The notes under the pieces: model-generated
What the model was told of the DNA's origin: nothing
Seen by the model: only the letters and a program-made list of their open reading frames with translations
Database searches by the model: none
Position numbers and translations under genes: made by a program
In this document: positions 1-17,600 of the stretch, in pieces
Layout: each line of letters starts with the position of its first letter
Position numbering within the stretch: the first letter of the stretch is position 1
Source of the DNA: Amia ocellicauda
Lineage: Eukaryota; Chordata; Actinopteri; Amiiformes; Amiidae
Reading direction: 5' to 3'
Assembly: GCF_036373705.1 (NCBI RefSeq)
Contig: NC_089851.1
Location: forward strand, 8,047,420-8,111,419
Length of the DNA stretch: 64,000 nucleotides

Positions 1-3000
1 TACAGTGTTTTTTTTTTTTAATCAAATGCATTGTTTAACCTTCACTTCATATATCTAAAAGCCGTTTTCAAAATAGTTCTTATGTTTCAGAAAAGCAAAG
101 GCTTTCACTTTACTGGAAAGCATCGTCTAGATATAAACATTCCTCATAAAAATAAGTGTTTCTTGTGACCTCTTCGAAGAAAGTTTGTGTATCGGGGCCC
201 TGGAAAAGCCTGAGAGATGTAATCAATCACCCATTGCTTGTGAGTTTATAATGTTTTGTTTTGGCATTCTCTTCCCAATTGGGAATACAGACACTAATAT
301 ACATAAAAATGTAAGTGCACATTTCCATGTAATCACATTAGCAAGGTATGTTGAGAATATAGTCCCAATTTTTCCCAATGCTAAAACTGAACATATGTAG
401 ATTTTGTACTTCGTGTTAATAAATAAATGTATTAATGATGGTGGTGCATAATCAAATAATCCCATAATTTAGCAAACCACTCAAAAGTCTCTAGGCTACT
501 TTTCGTACTTCGCTTTGTACCTTATTGTATCCATTGTTTCTGTTGGTTCTACATTATGTCGGGTTTAATTAGCCCCTGATGGAAATGGAGGTGAATTTTG
601 TTCATTTTCCTCCTCTGATTACTGCTTCCCAACACAACACACAAATTGAAATTAAGAGAAACACAATCAGCGGGAACTAATTGCCTAATTACCCTGGTAA
701 GAGCAGTCGTCTCATTAGCGGCAGCGAGTGTCCAGTCGATAGCATCGCTTCTGCTCCTGGAGGTTCACTGCGATGAGAGAGTGTCTCTTTAAAAACATGT
801 TTTTTTTTTAAAGAAGGCATAAAGAGCGAGGGAGATTGGAGGGGGGGTGCAGGGGCAGGAGGGCGGCTGCTGGTGTTGGTGGTGCTTGTTGTTGTTACGA
901 AACTCCTGGCTATTCTGAAAATTGAAAGCTCTCCATTTGAGAAATGAATTTATTTAAGTCACTGTATTTTTTTCCCATTAGTAAGTGTTTAGTTCAGCGT
1001 TTTAAATAATTGCGTTACCAGGAATGATATTTAAAATGCATTTGGGAGTCAATGAGGCGGGAAAGTGCCTACATGTTTTGCTGATGACACCCGGGCCATT
1101 TGGAAGACATCAAAGTAGAGAGGAGGTAGCCCAGATGCATATTATAAACTCATTATGGATATCATTTAAAAGGACGCACTTCAGCAGCAAATACAATATT
1201 CCCCGTCTCTCTCTGGTAATGTGTGTTTGCAAAGTCGAAACTCTTTGATGCCTTCAGTTAATGTGACATCTATTATCGAACTGTAAAATCGAATAAATGG
1301 CATTGATTTCCATATCAACATGGTCGTTAAGGTATGGAGAGTACGTTAGGAGAAGATGTCTTCGGATGGGGATGTGCTGAAAGCATAATATCGGAGGGGA
1401 ATGGTGTCAGGTGCAATGCCAAAGCCTGAACTCGTAGTGCAGAAATTCGGTATAAAGGGAATTTTGTATACATGCGTACATGCATGCATACATTTGACAG
1501 CACGGGGAAAAGCAGCCGCTGACTAAATGTCCCAGACTATAGCGAAATAAACTGCTGGAAACTAAATCCTCTTCATAGACCCCATGAACGTGCTGTGCTT
1601 TGCGAAAACATCATCTTGTTTTGATGTTGTCTTCTCGTTTCCAGGCTTCAGTATGTTAGCATTTTAAATGTTTTGTTTTTGTCTATACAGATAAATTAAA
1701 AAAGATACTGAAATGGTGAAAATAACTGGCTGAGTGTCTGTAAGAGGTCACAAGAAGTGTGGGAGAGATGACCAGTTTATATATTTAAGAACCACAAAAA
1801 TGGGTGCAAGACATACATTTAAAAAAAAAATATCCCTGTGTTACTGCTGCGGTTCAACTAACACACAGTTGCAGATTCAAATATTGTCTTCCTGAGCTGA
1901 AACCAATATTATTTACTAAAGAATGTAGTTTGACCAATTGTGTTCAGTAACCAGATATACGATTGTCCTGCCAGACCTCTGGGGGGGAAGATAAGATCAG
2001 AGGACGCTGGTTGACTGATTGAAGGAGGGTTACAGATTTTGTTACCTTTTTGACCAGATCTGAAATATTTATTTTGAATTGATCTGGAGCAAGAATTTAT
2101 TTACATTTTTTTGTTTGAACCAGCAGTTTTTGTTTTTTACGTTTTTATGTCAGGAAGTCTGCGAAACCCAGTATATTCCCCTCCTGTTTTGAACAACTAC
2201 AGCACTGTATTTCGTTTTTTACATAAGAATAACTGAATGATAATGTGTGGTTATAAAATAGTAAGTGCAGTAAATGCAATCGCATGTCTAGCCTGAAGCG
2301 GTGCTCCTCCAGTGTTGTTGCCGATCGTTTTGTGTGCCCACCTGCTACGTTTCACCGCCGTCAATATTGTGATCACAGCAGCAGGGAGAAGGCACCTGGT
2401 GACCGTATACTCTCCCTGTGTAATTTGAATTAAATGTTGTGGGCGTGTGACATACGTGTGTATTCTAACCTTTCTTATGGATACCTCTCAGGAGGGTTAC
2501 CTATACATGTCAGCTGATTAAACATGGCTTTCATAAATAGGCAAAACAATAAATCCCAGCAGAGTCTTGACTGTATTATTGGCAAAGCTAGCGCCAGCAT
2601 TTACTTTATTTTGTTCCAGAGGCGTTATGATTGATCTCCAGCGCTAATGCAACTCGTGACGAAGATTTCTCGACTTGTGTGAAGTGTCGTGATCCCATTC
2701 GGGGTGGATGCCTGTGCTTAATGACTTGCGTAGTGCTTTTTGTGTAGTTAAAGTGCAGAAAAGCCTGCAGCAAAGAGGGCTGTCTGTGTTTGTTAGGGTT
2801 TGCTGGCGTTAAACATATCAGAGTGCAGAGGCTGCTTGTTCAGAATCGCTGGCCAAGACACTGGCTGTCTGAACAGAGCAGTCAGAGTCGGAGCAGGTAA
2901 TAGAGGAATCTGCGGGTCATTGATGTATATCTCTGTATATGTCTTATACACACCTGTCTTGCATTAAGCACCCACTTAAAAACCCAACCAACGTTCCATG

Positions 3001-3007
3001 CAAAGTA
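1..3007. other. Non-coding; presumably an intron of IQCA1L
   Basis: No open frame here resembles a protein. As the first visible IQCA1L exon is internal, this stretch is probably intronic. Most of it is AT-rich unique sequence. The part at 560-775 is denser in ATTA/TAAT cores and is listed separately. Small IQCA1L exons hidden here cannot be excluded by eye. Confidence 0.5.
560..775. promoter_or_regulatory. Candidate conserved non-coding element 1
   Basis: A compact, non-repetitive stretch with several homeodomain-type cores (TTTAATTAGC, GAACTAATTGCCTAATTAC, CTCATTAGC) in locally GC-balanced sequence. It resembles developmental enhancers in base composition. No comparison was possible, so this is a weak inference. 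Confidence 0.25.
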
Positions 3008-3478
3008 CCTGTAGGGAAGAGAAGAAAAGTGTCCAATCGGGAGGAGGCCATTCGACCCATCGTGCTCGTTTGGTGTCCATTAATAACTAAGTGATCCAAG
3101 GATCCTATCTAGTCTAGTTTTGAATGTTCCCAAATTTTCAGCTTCAGCCACATCGCTGGGGAGTTTGTTCAGATTGTGACGCCTCTCTGTGTGAAGAAGT
3201 GTCTCCTGTTTTCTGTCTTGATTGCCTTGAAGCCCAATTTCCATTTGGTTCCCCGGGTGTGTGTGTTCCTGCTGATCTGGAAAAGCTCCTCTGGTTTGAT
3301 GTGGTCGATGCCTTTCATGATTTTGAAGACTTGAATCAAGTCCCCACGTAGTCTCCTCTGTTCCAGGGTGAACAGGTTCAGTTCCTCAGTCTCTCAGTAG
3401 GACATTCCCTTCAGACCTGGAATAAGTCTGGTTGCTCTCCTCTGAACTGCCTCTAGAGCAGCGATATCTTTCTTGAAG
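3008..3478 (-). mobile_element. CR1-like LINE, 5'-truncated 3' fragment, copy 1
   Basis: On the minus strand this encodes the decayed C-terminal end of a CR1/Rex-type LINE polymerase ORF (pattern: ELNLFTLEQ-like, RGD, FKIMKGIDH, FFTQR, WNKLPSDV), followed by the 3' end with GGAGGCCATTCG near 3046. It is close to the copies at 9325 and 45660 in both sequence and orientation. Open frames read on the plus strand here are shadows of it. It ends against a (TG)n tract just before IQCA1L exon a. Confidence 0.7.
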
Positions 3479-3483
3479 TGTGG

Positions 3484-3513
3484 GTGTGTGTGTGTGTGTG
3501 TGTATGTGTGTGT
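3484..3513. repeat. (TG)n microsatellite
   Basis: About 15 TG units with one TA interruption, between the LINE fragment and the pyrimidine tract of the IQCA1L exon a acceptor. Length variation here could alter splicing of that exon, but this is speculative. Confidence 0.9.
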
Positions 3514-3563
3514 TTTTTAACTCGGTGTCTCTCTCTCTTCTTGTTTTCTCCACCCTGCGAAAG

Positions 3564-10014
<6,451 letters not shown>

Positions 10015-10054
10015 AGAGCGTCTCACGAAATGGAAAAAAGGAAACTCGTTTTAG

Positions 10055-10060
10055 AATAAA
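10055..10060 (+). terminator. Polyadenylation signal of IQCA1L
   Basis: AATAAA 41 bases downstream of the stop codon, the only canonical hexamer close to the last exon. Cleavage would be expected near 10075-10090. Confidence 0.6.
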
Positions 10061-10751
10061 TAACTCTAATTATACCTCAGAGTTCTCAGGTGTTGTGGAG
10101 GAATCAGTCTTTTTGTTTTAATCCGGCTTCAGAAACAGAACAGAGACATCTGTGTGGAAGGAGAAGCAGAGTCACAGGTGTCGGTGTCAGGCGGGGACTC
10201 CCAGGCATCAAGCTGCATCCCGGGGTCAACAGACACTCCCTAAGCATGTGGCACGGTCACGCCTCGGAGGCCTGTTTTTAATTGCTCATTGTTAAGCAGA
10301 GCTAGCACAGTCCTGACGCGTTCATTTTCAGGATAAACAAGCCATGGAGGATGTAAAGGGCTCCCTCGTGTCTCTCAAAAAGAAAAAGGGTTCAAATAAA
10401 TCTGTTTTTCCCAGTGCTTGCCTTTAGCGTGTTCTTTTTTCAAAACATGGGCCGATTCCAAAAACGACATTTGATTAAAGGAAAGTTGACCACTGAGCTT
10501 TCGCTGAATTATACACTGAACTGTATCACTGTGTTGCCTTATCAGGTCCTTAGTGGAAATTACATTGATACTTGATTGATTTTTTCCCAAAACTAAGTCC
10601 AAGCTAGGTCATGTGACTGACTATACAGCCATTTTGAACAATCAGTAATCATTTTATATTTCTGGTAAAGGAAAATCAGATATAGTTAAACACACAGATT
10701 AAGTATAATGGTATACAACAGTTCCCACAAGCCTGTTAACCAGTTTATATA

Positions 10752-10780
10752 CACTCACCTAAAGGATTATTAGGAACACC
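10752..10780 (+). repeat. Left terminal inverted repeat of the DD36E element
   Basis: 29 bp, identical to the reverse complement of 11944-11972. The perfect match after insertion suggests the element is young. Confidence 0.95.
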
Positions 10781-10899
10781 TGTTCAATTTCTCATTAATG
10801 CAATTATCTAAACAACCAATCACATGGCAGTTGCTTCAATGCATTTAGGGGTGTGGTCCTGGTCAAGACAATCTCCTGAACTCCAAACTGAATGTCTGA

Positions 10900-11940
10900 A
10901 TGGGAAAGAAAGGTGATTTAAGCAATTTTGAGCGTGGCATGGTTGTTGGTGCCAGACGGGCCGGTCTGAGTATTTCACAATCTGCTCAGTTACTGGGATT
11001 TTCACGCACAACCATTTCTAGGGTTTACAAAGAATGGTGTGAAAAGGGAAAAACATCCAGTATGCGGCAGTCCTGTGGGCGAAAATGCCTTGTTGATGCT
11101 AGAGGTCAGAGGAGAATGGGCCGACTGATTCAAGCTGATAGAAGAGCAACTTTGACTGAAATAACCACTCGTTACAACCGAGGTATGCAGCAAAGCATTT
11201 GTGAAGCCACAACACGTACAACCTTGAGGCGGATGGGCTAAAACAGCAGAAGACCCCACCGGGTACCACTCATCTCCACTACAAATAGGAAAAAGAGGCT
11301 ACAATTTGCACAAGCTCACCAAAATTGGACAGTTGAAGACTGGAAAAATGTTGCCTGGTCTGATGAGTCTCGATTTCTGTTGAGACATTCAGATGGTAGA
11401 GTCAGAATTTGGCGTAAACAGAATGAGAACATGGATCCATCATGCCTTGTTACCACTGTGCAGGCTGGTGGTGGTGGTGTAATGGTGTGGGGGATGTTTT
11501 CTTGGCACACTTTAGGCCCCTTAGTGCCAATTGGGCATCGTTTAAATGCCACGGCCTACCTGAGCATTGTTTCTGACCATGTCCATCCCTTTATGACCAC
11601 CATGTACCCATCCTCTGATGGCTATTTCCAGCAGGATAATGCACCATGTCACAAAGGTCGAATCATTTCAAATTGGTTTCTTGAACATGACAATGAGTTC
11701 ACTGTACTAAACTGGCCCCCACAGTCACCAGATCTCAACCCAATAGAGCATCTTTGGGATGTGGTGGAACGGGAGCTTCGTGCCCTGGATGTGCATCCCA
11801 CAAATCTCCATCAACTGCAAGATGCTATCCTATCAATATGGGCCAACATTTCTAAAGAATGCTTTCAGCACCTTGTTGAATCAATGCCACGTAGAATTAA
11901 GGCAGTTCTGAAGGCGAAAGGGGGTCAAACACAGTATTAG
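10900..11940 (+). pseudogene. DD36E Tc1-type transposase, one nonsense codon
   Basis: 346 codons in one frame from ATG 10900 to the TAG at 11938, interrupted solely by TAA at 11239-11241 (codon 114), just before the catalytic domain. The first part is a paired-like helix-turn-helix DNA-binding region (ISQSAQLLGFSRTTISRVY). The catalytic Asp residues are in WSDES and YFQQDNAPCH, and the Glu is in [11 protein letters not shown], with 36 residues between the second Asp and the Glu. The glycine-rich GGGGVMVWG motif typical of Tc1 is also present. As written it cannot make full-length transposase; a TAC to TAA change would be the simplest origin. Confidence 0.9.
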
Positions 11941-11943
11941 TAT

Positions 11944-11972
11944 GGTGTTCCTAATAATCCTTTAGGTGAGTG
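11944..11972 (-). repeat. Right terminal inverted repeat of the DD36E element
   Basis: 29 bp, the exact reverse complement of the left repeat. It starts four bases after the transposase stop codon, so the element has almost no 3' untranslated sequence. Confidence 0.95.
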
Positions 11973-12899
11973 TTTTTCTGCTTGTTTAAAACCTTTATGA
12001 TCTGCTGTATTTTCTTCCTTTAGCAAGATGTATGCCTGAGTATTTATACTATCAGTAACAGCCTGCAAAATAACACATAGGGCCCTGTTTTCAAAGTTTT
12101 GATGAATTCTGACTGATGCAAAGCAAGTGTGTGTCATGAACTGAAACGTGTGTTCAGACAGAGTCATGTGGATGAGGTCTGAAATGCTTTCAGAGTGTTG
12201 ACTATTGTGCAACCAAAGGATCGGGTTGCATATCGGGCATAAATAGAGCGCGCCGAGGGAAATCTCCCGAGTCACGGTGCCAGCGACACGGACACATCCC
12301 GACTGCTGCTACACGTGTTGTGTCTGGCTTCGAAGGCCGGCATTAAGCTCCGTGTTTTTAAAGCCCGGCCGCCTGCCGAGCTCGATCTGGGTAATCTGGG
12401 AATTGTCTGGTGTCCCGGGTGGGAAGACTGAGCTCATCCTTTCGACAGCGATGTGTTTCGACAGATGCTGTAGTCTGTAGTTCAGACTGGAGCCAGATGA
12501 ACTGAGCTGGCCAGAGAAAGTGTGCATTGAAAAGAGGATGTGGAGAAATCAGCGAGGAGAGGAGAGAAACAGTCATTCTGATAGAAAATATCCAGCAATT
12601 TAAATGAGAGAATTGCACAAAACTAATACACCATTGAACTCCACGGCCCTAGAAAGCTCTGATTTGCAGTCTGCTGGTACGACAGGCCAATGCGATCATG
12701 GCATGTGTTTATATTCCAGTTACAGGAGTACAGCTGCAGAGAGAGATTACCTTTATTTATGCCCAGCAGCTGAAAAAATGTACAGCAGTCTGACTCCATT
12801 GCCTTAGACATCAAAATTACAGTCTGACAATTTCATGATGGCTTGGTAGCTTGTAAAGTGGAGACACACTGAGAGTCAAGGAGTGTCCATATCAGATTT
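11973..12899. other. Intergenic, no gene seen
   Basis: Unique sequence between two Tc1-type elements. Short open frames on both strands show no family resemblance and no codon bias. Confidence 0.6.
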
Positions 12900-13880
12900 G
12901 TTTTCTACCACAACAAATACCCCGCGACCCTGCTGGGGTTTTCACGCATGACAGTGTCACGAGGGTATCGAGGAGGGTCCACCACCAGGAAAAGTTGTCT
13001 GCTTGGAATAAAAAGGAGAGATAGAAAAAAAAAAAAAAAAAAGTGTGACATCATTGAGAGAAAACGTTAAAATGGCATATTGTACGAAGAACAGATTCAA
13101 GGTGGACAAGGGAAGCTGTCGAATGAGCCGAACACAGGAGATGAAACGGAGCTAGAAAAAGATGTGAAGATGAAATGATAAACTGCAGGTGTGATGTAAA
13201 AGGGAAGCTGTAGATCTTGGGGATCTTGGGGATCATCCAGCAGGGGATGCAGATGGGCAGATATTGATCAATAGCAGGAGCTTCAGTCACAAAGACGCTG
13301 GCTCGTGTTCTGGACAAATGGGCGAGTGCATGTGTGGGACACCAAGAGAACGGCACAGGCCTGACTGCTGGACCCCTACAGTGAGGGGGTCCGGAGGTTC
13401 TGTTGTGCTGTGGGGGGCATTTTCCTGGCATGGTTTGGGTCCACTTGTCCCCATAGAGGGAAGGGTCACTGCAAATCATGACACAGTTATTCTGAGTGAT
13501 CACCTTTATCCTGTGGTGAAACATTTCTGTCCTGATGGGAGTGTCTCTTCCAGGATGACAATTCTCCTATCCACAGGGCATGAGGGCTCACTGAATGGTA
13601 TGATGAGTATGAAAATGATGTGAATCATATGCTATGGCCTTCGCAGTCACCAGATCTCAACCCAATTGAACACCTATGGGAGATTTTGGACCGACGTGTT
13701 AGACAGCGCTCTCCACCACCATCATCAAAACACCAAATGAGGGAATATCTATTAGAAGAATGGTGTTCATCCCTCCAGTAGAGTCCAGAGACTCGTAGAA
13801 TCTGTGCCAAGAGCATTGAAGCTGTTCTGGTGGCTCTTGGTGCCCAACATCTTACTGAGACACTTTATGTTGGTTTATCC
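12900..13880 (+). mobile_element. Decayed Tc1/mariner relic
   Basis: Scattered, frame-broken remains of a different Tc1 transposase on the plus strand: LLGFSRMTVSRGYR at about 12929-12970 (helix-turn-helix), GSVVLWGAFSWHGLGPLVP at about 13390-13450, and [11 protein letters not shown] at about 13648-13680. The order is correct for a transposase. A poly-A run at 13024-13042 and an unrelated patch break the middle. Terminal repeats are not evident, so the limits are approximate. Confidence 0.75.
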
Positions 13881-13902
13881 TTTAATTTGTCACCTTTGTC
13901 TG

Positions 13903-13903
<1 letters not shown>

Positions 13904-13944
<41 letters not shown>
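13904..13944. repeat. (TA)n(GA)n microsatellite
   Basis: About nine TA units followed by eleven GA units, directly after the Tc1 relic, possibly at its former TA-rich end. Confidence 0.9.
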
Positions 13945-14125
13945 AAGGGGATTATAGCACACTGATACAACAATGTATCATCAATATCATGATTTATGTC
14001 TGATTCTTTGGATTACCTGATCATTCTTGGAGCACCCAAACTCACCCTACACACTGTGGCAGATGTTAAACTAAAAAACACACGGGCAAATCTAAAAAAA
14101 AAAAGGACACAGGCAAATCTAATGA

Positions 14126-14150
14126 CCACGTGGAAGGCAGGGTATAAATA
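14126..14150 (+). promoter_or_regulatory. Core promoter of ASB10 exon 1A (E-box and TATA box)
   Basis: CCACGTGG (E-box) is followed ten bases later by GGTATAAATAG at 14141-14151, 155 bases before the ATG of exon 1A. Spacing predicts transcription start near 14172-14182. TATAAATAG also approaches a MEF2 site, which would fit a muscle-type promoter, though only the TATA reading is secure. Confidence 0.6.
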
Positions 14151-14305
14151 GCACAAGCAAGGGGGCTGTTGAGATTGTGTGTCAAAACAAGCCTGCAGCA
14201 GCAGAGGGAGGCAGGAAACATTTTGGGATTTACCGAGCTGGTCTGATCCTGAAGAATCCTTAAAGGACTTTAAAAAGATAAAGAGAAGGCAATCGCAGGT
14301 GGGAC

Positions 14306-14642
14306 ATGACGTCGTGCAGCAGCAGCTTTGCATTCACCTCCATGGCCCTGCGCTCCCTGCGCCTGGAGGAGGACCTGCTTGAGAGACAGAGGTTCAGGAA
14401 GAGGCTCGTGGCCCCACAGGCCAACCGGTACCTCCTGCAGAAGGAGGCCAGGCAGCAGGGGAAGGGCCAGAAGACGGGCTCCTCCACGGAGCCGCCGCCG
14501 GTGTGCCAGGACCTGGTGGTGCAGAACGCCATCTTCTCCGGGGATCTGGAGACCATCAGAGAGCTGTTTCCCAAGGGGACCTCCGTCAACTTCATCATCG
14601 AGTCGCGAGGGGAGGACCTGCGCTGGATCAGCAAGGAGATGG
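14306..14642 (+). CDS. ASB10: ASB10 alternative first exon 1A
   Basis: 112 codons plus one base, from an ATG preceded by a TATA-box promoter at 14143. Starts with Ser-rich MTSCSSSFAFTSMALRSLR, then a basic helical stretch and VVQNAIFSGDLETIRELFP, a helix-turn-helix cap like the start of an ankyrin array. The donor GTAAGG is in phase 1 and gives GLWSLTY on joining the common exon. It cannot splice in frame into an acceptor at 17001 before exon 1B, so it behaves as an alternative first exon. Confidence 0.8.
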
Positions 14643-17600
14643 GTAAGGTGACAGCGTTTAAACAGGTTCACAACTGCCGTCCACAATCTATTCAGTCCTG
14701 CAAGCTCTCGCTGTGAAATCTGTCCCACCTACTGCGAGGGAAGGCTATACGTAGGCAAAATGTGAGGAGTTGCCTGTGTACAATTTTGGTTTGGTCTAGC
14801 TAGCCCTTGGTTACGCTCAATCTCACTTAAACTGATGATAAAAAGGAATGAAGAGAATGCTATTTGACCACGGTTTTCACCAGTAGTGTGTGAGGTCACC
14901 TGTTCAGACTGGGGCTACATACGACCACAGCAACTGCTTTTCCATTCTGAACGTAATGAATTGGGACCTGGGTGAAAATCTATCCCATTGTTATGGCGTG
15001 TCCAACATATGTTGCCTGACAGGTGTTTGGATGTCGGCCAAGGCAGTGAGACACTCAAGTGTAGCTGCACTGTTACAGATGAAATGCAGATGTTTACCAT
15101 CAACATCAGCTCTGCGATGGCCGGTGCTGGTACAGGTTCCAGTACAGGCCCAATAAAATGTCAGGGCATGATTCAAAAAAACATTTCAATGAAATGACTG
15201 CAAAATGTTCTGTCTCAAGACCCCTTCCTGACTTCTCTCTCAGAGCAACTGATAAAACGACATCACACGCTCAGCTTGTTGGGTCAGAGAAAATGATAAA
15301 CAGAGTGGCGATTATTAGTCCGTTATTTTTACTATCACACATACAGCAGCTACATCTGTTTAACCACCATAGGTGTCTGGCTGACATCCTGAGAGGAGGA
15401 CAGCAGTAAAGCACTGAGCTCTGAGTGTCCTGTTCGAGAGACGAGTCCCTGTTTTTAAATGGCTTTGTGCTCAGCGGCAGAAAGCAAACACAGAGAGGGT
15501 GAACACATCTCAATTGAAAGAGCACATTTTGACATGTTATGAATACAATAAACACATTAACACATAACAAAATATAGAATTATATGATGATTATATGATG
15601 ATTAAAAATCGTCATTGGCATCATTAGTATTATTATTAATAACAAATGTTCCAACATTAAAAAACGTCTAAATGTGCCCTTCCAGCTTTTCCTGAAAAAA
15701 TAAACTTTCACTCTTACTAAGCTTAATTTAAATAACAGAAATACTGCTTTATTTTAATTGATAAAAAAATTCAAGCAGTGCTTATTAATTGCTTTGGTTT
15801 TATTCTGAACATATCCAATCTACCCACACTTGACTGTCTGTTTACATTCATATATTTTCATATGTATGCTTCGTCATCTCTGGCTGAGGGGCTGTATGTG
15901 GTTCAGTGTAGATGCCATATCCCGAAAGCCCAGACAGGTGTTGGGTCACGCCTGAGTCATGTCAACATGCTGTTACGATCGTCAGCGAACAGGTGCTCGA
16001 CAAGTGTCACTCAACAGCAGATTCAGAGCAGTGGAATCCCCCCCAAACACAAGCGATGTCTAGACGAGGCTCACGGATAGATTAGAAAACTGAAATGGGG
16101 ACATTCTACAATAATCTTCATGTCTTTACATCATCTCTCCATTTAATAATGCCTTTATTAACTCTACTTGAGCCTGTGTTTGTTCGTTTGATTGTGTGCA
16201 TTAAGATTTAGCTTATTTTAAGACTTTTTGACTTGTTTTGAGTTGTTCTTGATTGTTTAACAAACGTGAGTGACAGCACAGAAGTGCATCTGAACAAGAG
16301 CTTGTGCGCTGTAGTGTCCTCTAGTGGTGGAATCGCATTAGCATCACCTGAGTGTGCCTGAAGATACCCTGTCTGCATGTGACTGCTTTAATACTGCCGC
16401 TACTATTCAATTATGCGCTGTACAAAGAGTACAGACATGTATAAATGAAATATATAATGACAAGTAAACATCAAGGCTGTTAAGTCTAAAATCATACCGG
16501 TTTGTGATGTATTCCCAATTGATGGCCCTGAGACTGTGTTTTTCAATGCATGCTCTGGTTGAAGAAGCATCCTGAACTGGGAGTTTTATACAGAAAATGA
16601 TTTTAATCACATTTTAACAAAACAAAAAGCCCCTTCTCATGGCCCCCTGTACCCACTCGACTTTACTTCTTCTCTACACAGGTTATATTAACAGATCAAG
16701 CCCTACAGTATGGCAACTGTTGATTTAACATTTAGACAAGGCTTTTCTGTCACCTATCCCCAGTGCTGCCACTCTTGCTAAAAATTGTCTGGCCACGGGT
16801 TACCCTTCGCTTCCAGGAATAGATCAGCACACAGACAACAACCGCTGCCAAACCGCAGCGCTGTGTCTTTGGGAGGAAGCGGGAAAACAAGGGGAAACAG
16901 ATTTCTGAGTCTATGAGGGGAAGGGAGCTTGTTGTCCCTGGGTTTCGAACTGGGACTGACAATCACAGCCCGAATGCCAGTCGAGCGTCTCTCCCGTCCA
17001 GACAGTCGATGACATGAGCTGTTTGGACATCATCGTGGTCTCGAGGGCCGGGCGCCAGGCTCTGGTGTTCTGGCACGCCCTGGTGATGGGCGACACTGAC
17101 ACCGTGTGCGCTCTCCTCGACGACCCGCAGTGTCCAGCTCTCATGCCCGGCACCATCTTTGACATCAGCGACACCGAGGGCTGGATGAGTGTCCGCTACA
17201 ACCTCCGCAGGCTCAGTATGGGACAGTTTTAGACCCCATATTGTGAGGGAGTGGGATTTTGTTCAGAGTAGAGGCATCTAGGCATGCAGTTGTGTATTTT
17301 TGTTGCTACTGTTGTTGTTTGTTGACAAACTAAGGTGTTTTCTGAATGTTCCACCGTAACGTCTAATGAAATCGTGACTCGTGACCTGACTTTCATTCAC
17401 TCACAACAGCTGAGTCGGACTTACCGACAGGAACTTTGCAAACTAACGATGTAGTGTCGTGGCCTGTTATGTCTGTAATTCTTTGGTTTGTTTGTTTGTC
17501 TGTTTGTTTACTTCAGTCTCAAAAGAGCAAACAGCAGAACTTGGCACACCACTAACTCTCTCAAAACTACAGTGTCTGCATTCATGGACATCTAGATATC

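Larger units (their letters stand above)
10752..11972 (+). mobile_element. Tc1/mariner transposon with DD36E transposase, nearly intact
   Basis: A 1221-bp element bounded by perfect 29-bp terminal inverted repeats beginning CACTCACCTAAAGG (10752-10780 and 11944-11972). The left flank is TA (10750-10751), the expected target duplication; the right flank now reads TT. Between the repeats is one transposase frame on the plus strand, broken only by a stop codon at 11239. The short repeats, 1.2-kb length and transposase signatures place it in the Tc1/mariner superfamily. The spacing of the second Asp and the Glu (36 residues) suggests the DD36E group, sometimes called Incomer, instead of classical DD34E Tc1. 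Confidence 0.93.

Noticed and set aside
3124..3351. Open frames on the plus strand reading PHRWGVCSDCDASLCEEVS, repeated near 9500 and 45770
   Set aside because: Plus-strand shadow of the CR1-like LINE 3' end; the meaningful frame is on the minus strand.
16930..16960. tRNA-like B-box on the minus strand (CAGTTCGAAACCC) near ASB10 exon 1B
   Set aside because: No matching A-box or cloverleaf could be folded around it; at most a degraded SINE fragment.
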